64,000 nt of DNA from Thermoanaerobaculales bacterium (GTDB taxonomy: Bacteria; Acidobacteriota; Thermoanaerobaculia; Thermoanaerobaculales; Sulfomarinibacteraceae), in NCBI GenBank assembly GCA_035358815.1, contig DAOPQC010000002.1:1-64000 (forward strand), given 5' to 3'. The position numbers and the translations under genes are program-made. Positions 62,353 to 64,000 of the stretch are shown here, piece by piece. Positions within the stretch are counted from its first letter, which is position 1, and the number at the start of each line of letters is the position of its first letter. The notes under the pieces are model-generated. The model had not been told where the DNA came from. It worked only from the letters and a program-made list of their open reading frames with translations, and did no database searches.

Positions 62353-64000
62353 TCACCTGCGCAGCCGGGCCAGGATCGCCGGCAGCAGCGTGACGCTGGC
62401 CAGCGCCGAGAACGCGGCACCCAGGATCGCTGCCACCCCGACCGAGCGGAGCCCCGGGAAGTGTGACAGCACCAGCGACCCGAATCCGGCCACCGTGGTC
62501 AGCGCGGCGACCGCGATCGCCTTCGAGGTCTCGGCGAGCGCGTCAGGATCGGCGCCCGCCTCCGTCCACCGGTGGAGCAGGTGAATGCCGTAGTCGACGC
62601 CGATCCCGATGACCATCGTCATCACGAAGATGTTCATGAAGTTGACCTGGACTCCGAGCGCCGCCATCGCGCCCAGCATCCAGATCAGCCCTGCCCCCAG
62701 CGGGGCGAGCGCGAGCAGCGCCTTGCGGTGGCTGCCCAGATCGGCCCACATCAGCAGGTACACGGCGAGCGCCCCCAGCAGCGCGGCGCGCGCCGCATCG
62801 CTCCACACGATCCGGCGCAGCTCGGCCGACACCCCGACCGTGGAGGCCAGCACCGCCCAGTCGTGGCGAGCCGCGAGCTCCGCCAGCGCTGGTGGAACCT
62901 GCCGCCGCCAGCGGTCGGAAGGCGTGTAGCAGTAGATCACGGTCGACACGCCCCCGGGGAAGTCGGCGACGTAGCGGTTGGCGACGCTCTCCAGAGCGGT
63001 CCCCTTGAGGTCGGAGACTGACAGCGGAGCGCCGACCCGCAGCGCGGCGGCGAGGTGCCGGATGCCCTCGTCGAACGCCACCGGGTTGAGCCCGGCGTCG
63101 CGGAACGCCGTCGCCAGCCTGCCCTCAACACCCTCGAGCCGGTGGCGGGCCGCCGCCAGCCGGTCGATGACCAGCCGCTGCTCCGCCTCCGAGGGGACGA
63201 GCTTGGCGATGGTGTCGATGCTCGCGAGGGTCTCGCCGTCCACCATGGCCTCGAGCTCGGGCAGGATCTCGCGCGCCCTGGCCATCGCCTCGAACTCGTC
63301 CCGGCCGTCGACCCGGATCATGATCGGCGTGAACCGCAGCCCGAAGGACTGCATCACCTCGGTCCGCAGCGCGCTGCCGCGGTTGTCGGGCGAGCGCAGG
63401 TTCTGGATGTCGTCGTCGTAGCTCAGCCGGAACGCCGCCGCGCCGAGGGCCACCGTCAGCAGCACCGCCACGGCGACCGTCGCGCGCGGCCGGGAGAGCG
63501 CCGCCCGACACAGCCGGTCCGAACCGAACGAGTGGAGGGAGAGCTTGGGGATCTCGGCGCGCCGGCCGTAGAAGATCGTCAGCAGCGCCGGCAGCAGCAG
63601 GAAGACCGATGCCGCCAGCAGCAGGATGCCGGTCCCGGTCAGCAGCCCGAGCTCGGAGAGGCCCGCGAAGTCGGTGAACAGGAAGGCGTAGAAGGTCGCC
63701 GTGGTGGTGGCGCCGCCGAGCAGGACGCCGATGCCGGTCTGGCGCCCGATCGCGTCGAGGGCCTGGCCGTGGCTCTGCCCCTGCTGCCGCTCCTCGACGT
63801 AGCGGCCGTAGAGCACGATCACGTAGTCGATCCCGAGCCCGATCAGGAGGGCGCCGGTGGCCGAGGTCAGGGAGTTGAGCCGGCCCAGCGCGAGCGCCAC
63901 GAACACCACCGCCAGGCCGAGGCCGGTGACCATCGGGACGATCGCGAACAGGAGGGCCGCCGGCCGGCGGAAGGCGATCAGGAACATCAGCAGCACCGCG
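62353..64000 (-). CDS. RND/MMPL-family transporter (HpnN-like), 5' end missing
   Basis: The frame is open to the window edge, so the N-terminus is absent; about 549 residues are visible. The visible part has the end of the first membrane bundle (AIVPMVTGLGLAVVFVALAL, LLIGLGIDYVIVLYGRYVEE), a periplasmic loop (about 175-385) and a second bundle of membrane helices with IFVMTMVIGIGVDYGIHLLH. The two GIDY/GVDY helices are the duplicated RND signature. HpnN-like members carry hopanoids or other lipids to the outer membrane; others export unknown lipids. The gene is the first of the minus-strand series seen here. Confidence 0.85.
   Translation of the reverse strand, partial: AVLLMFLIAFRRPAALLFAIVPMVTGLGLAVVFVALALGRLNSLTSATGALLIGLGIDYVIVLYGRYVEERQQGQSHGQALDAIGRQTGIGVLLGGATTTATFYAFLFTDFAGLSELGLLTGTGILLLAASVFLLLPALLTIFYGRRAEIPKLSLHSFGSDRLCRAALSRPRATVAVAVLLTVALGAAAFRLSYDDDIQNLRSPDNRGSALRTEVMQSFGLRFTPIMIRVDGRDEFEAMARAREILPELEAMVDGETLASIDTIAKLVPSEAEQRLVIDRLAAARHRLEGVEGRLATAFRDAGLNPVAFDEGIRHLAAALRVGAPLSVSDLKGTALESVANRYVADFPGGVSTVIYCYTPSDRWRRQVPPALAELAARHDWAVLASTVGVSAELRRIVWSDAARAALLGALAVYLLMWADLGSHRKALLALAPLGAGLIWMLGAMAALGVQVNFMNIFVMTMVIGIGVDYGIHLLHRWTEAGADPDALAETSKAIAVAALTTVAGFGSLVLSHFPGLRSVGVAAILGAAFSALASVTLLPAILARLRR

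Overview
The window is very GC-rich, densely coded double-membrane bacterial DNA. It carries OmpA/Pal, RND and beta-barrel-like proteins, many lipoproteins and Tat-exported proteins, and a complete alternative complex III (ACIII) operon. Together with the DUF6599 lipoprotein/DUF362 Tat pair, the DUF6600 tryptophan-rich protein and several SGNH and sulfatase-like exported proteins, this fits an Acidobacteriota genome best, perhaps a Thermoanaerobaculia-type lineage. That placement is inferred from gene content and was not tested phylogenetically. I see no tRNA, rRNA, CRISPR array, prophage or insertion sequence.

Layout. 1-8.2 kb: the end of a gene with its terminator, a TPR/SGNH membrane protein, a large secreted M28 metallopeptidase, and an overlapping pair of citrate synthase homologues, the first of which has lost catalytic residues. 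8.4-11.8 kb: a HEPN/Swt1-like protein, a barrel-like protein and an exported phospholipase D-family protein. 12.0-16.0 kb: a Yip1 protein and a MacAB-type adaptor, ATPase and permease set. 16.2-17.4 kb: a beta-lactamase-fold lipoprotein. 17.5-25.5 kb (minus): the ACIII operon actA-actB-actC/D fusion-actE-micro-ORF-actF plus a small membrane protein. ACIII oxidises quinol and passes electrons to cytochrome c or directly to an oxidase; no terminal oxidase gene lies in the window.

25.5-33 kb: threonine aldolase, a methyltransferase/NTF2-like/glycogen synthase operon, a Cys/Met-metabolism PLP lyase, and the DUF6599-DUF362 pair. 33-38.9 kb: SGNH hydrolase, a remnant of another SGNH gene, a sulfatase-fold lipoprotein, small hypothetical proteins and a 3'(2'),5'-bisphosphate nucleotidase. 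39-46.7 kb: purF, a lipoprotein form of protein-isoaspartate methyltransferase, a Tat-exported asparaginase-fold enzyme, a W-rich protein, a TPR protein with a TFIIB-cyclin-like tail, and a beta-rich exported protein. 46.8-64 kb: an OPT transporter, then a minus-strand series running rnd-lon-M23-secA-guaB-gmd-ftcD-mauE/thioredoxin-ompA, closed by a strong terminator, with a LOG-like gene beyond it.

The most unusual non-coding signal is a family of short tandem repeats filling most gaps between genes. A composite module (C-rich run, then GGATCTA-type heptamers) follows the stop codons of many genes in the sense direction. In purF and the second citrate synthase the repeat itself supplies the stop codon. 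Hexamer arrays (GGGAAC/TTCCCG) and two copies of a palindromic CGCAGAG element lie in the same gaps. Several genes have an extended -10 element (TGCTANACT) and no Shine-Dalgarno sequence, with the -10 only 6-10 bases before the start codon, suggesting leaderless mRNAs.
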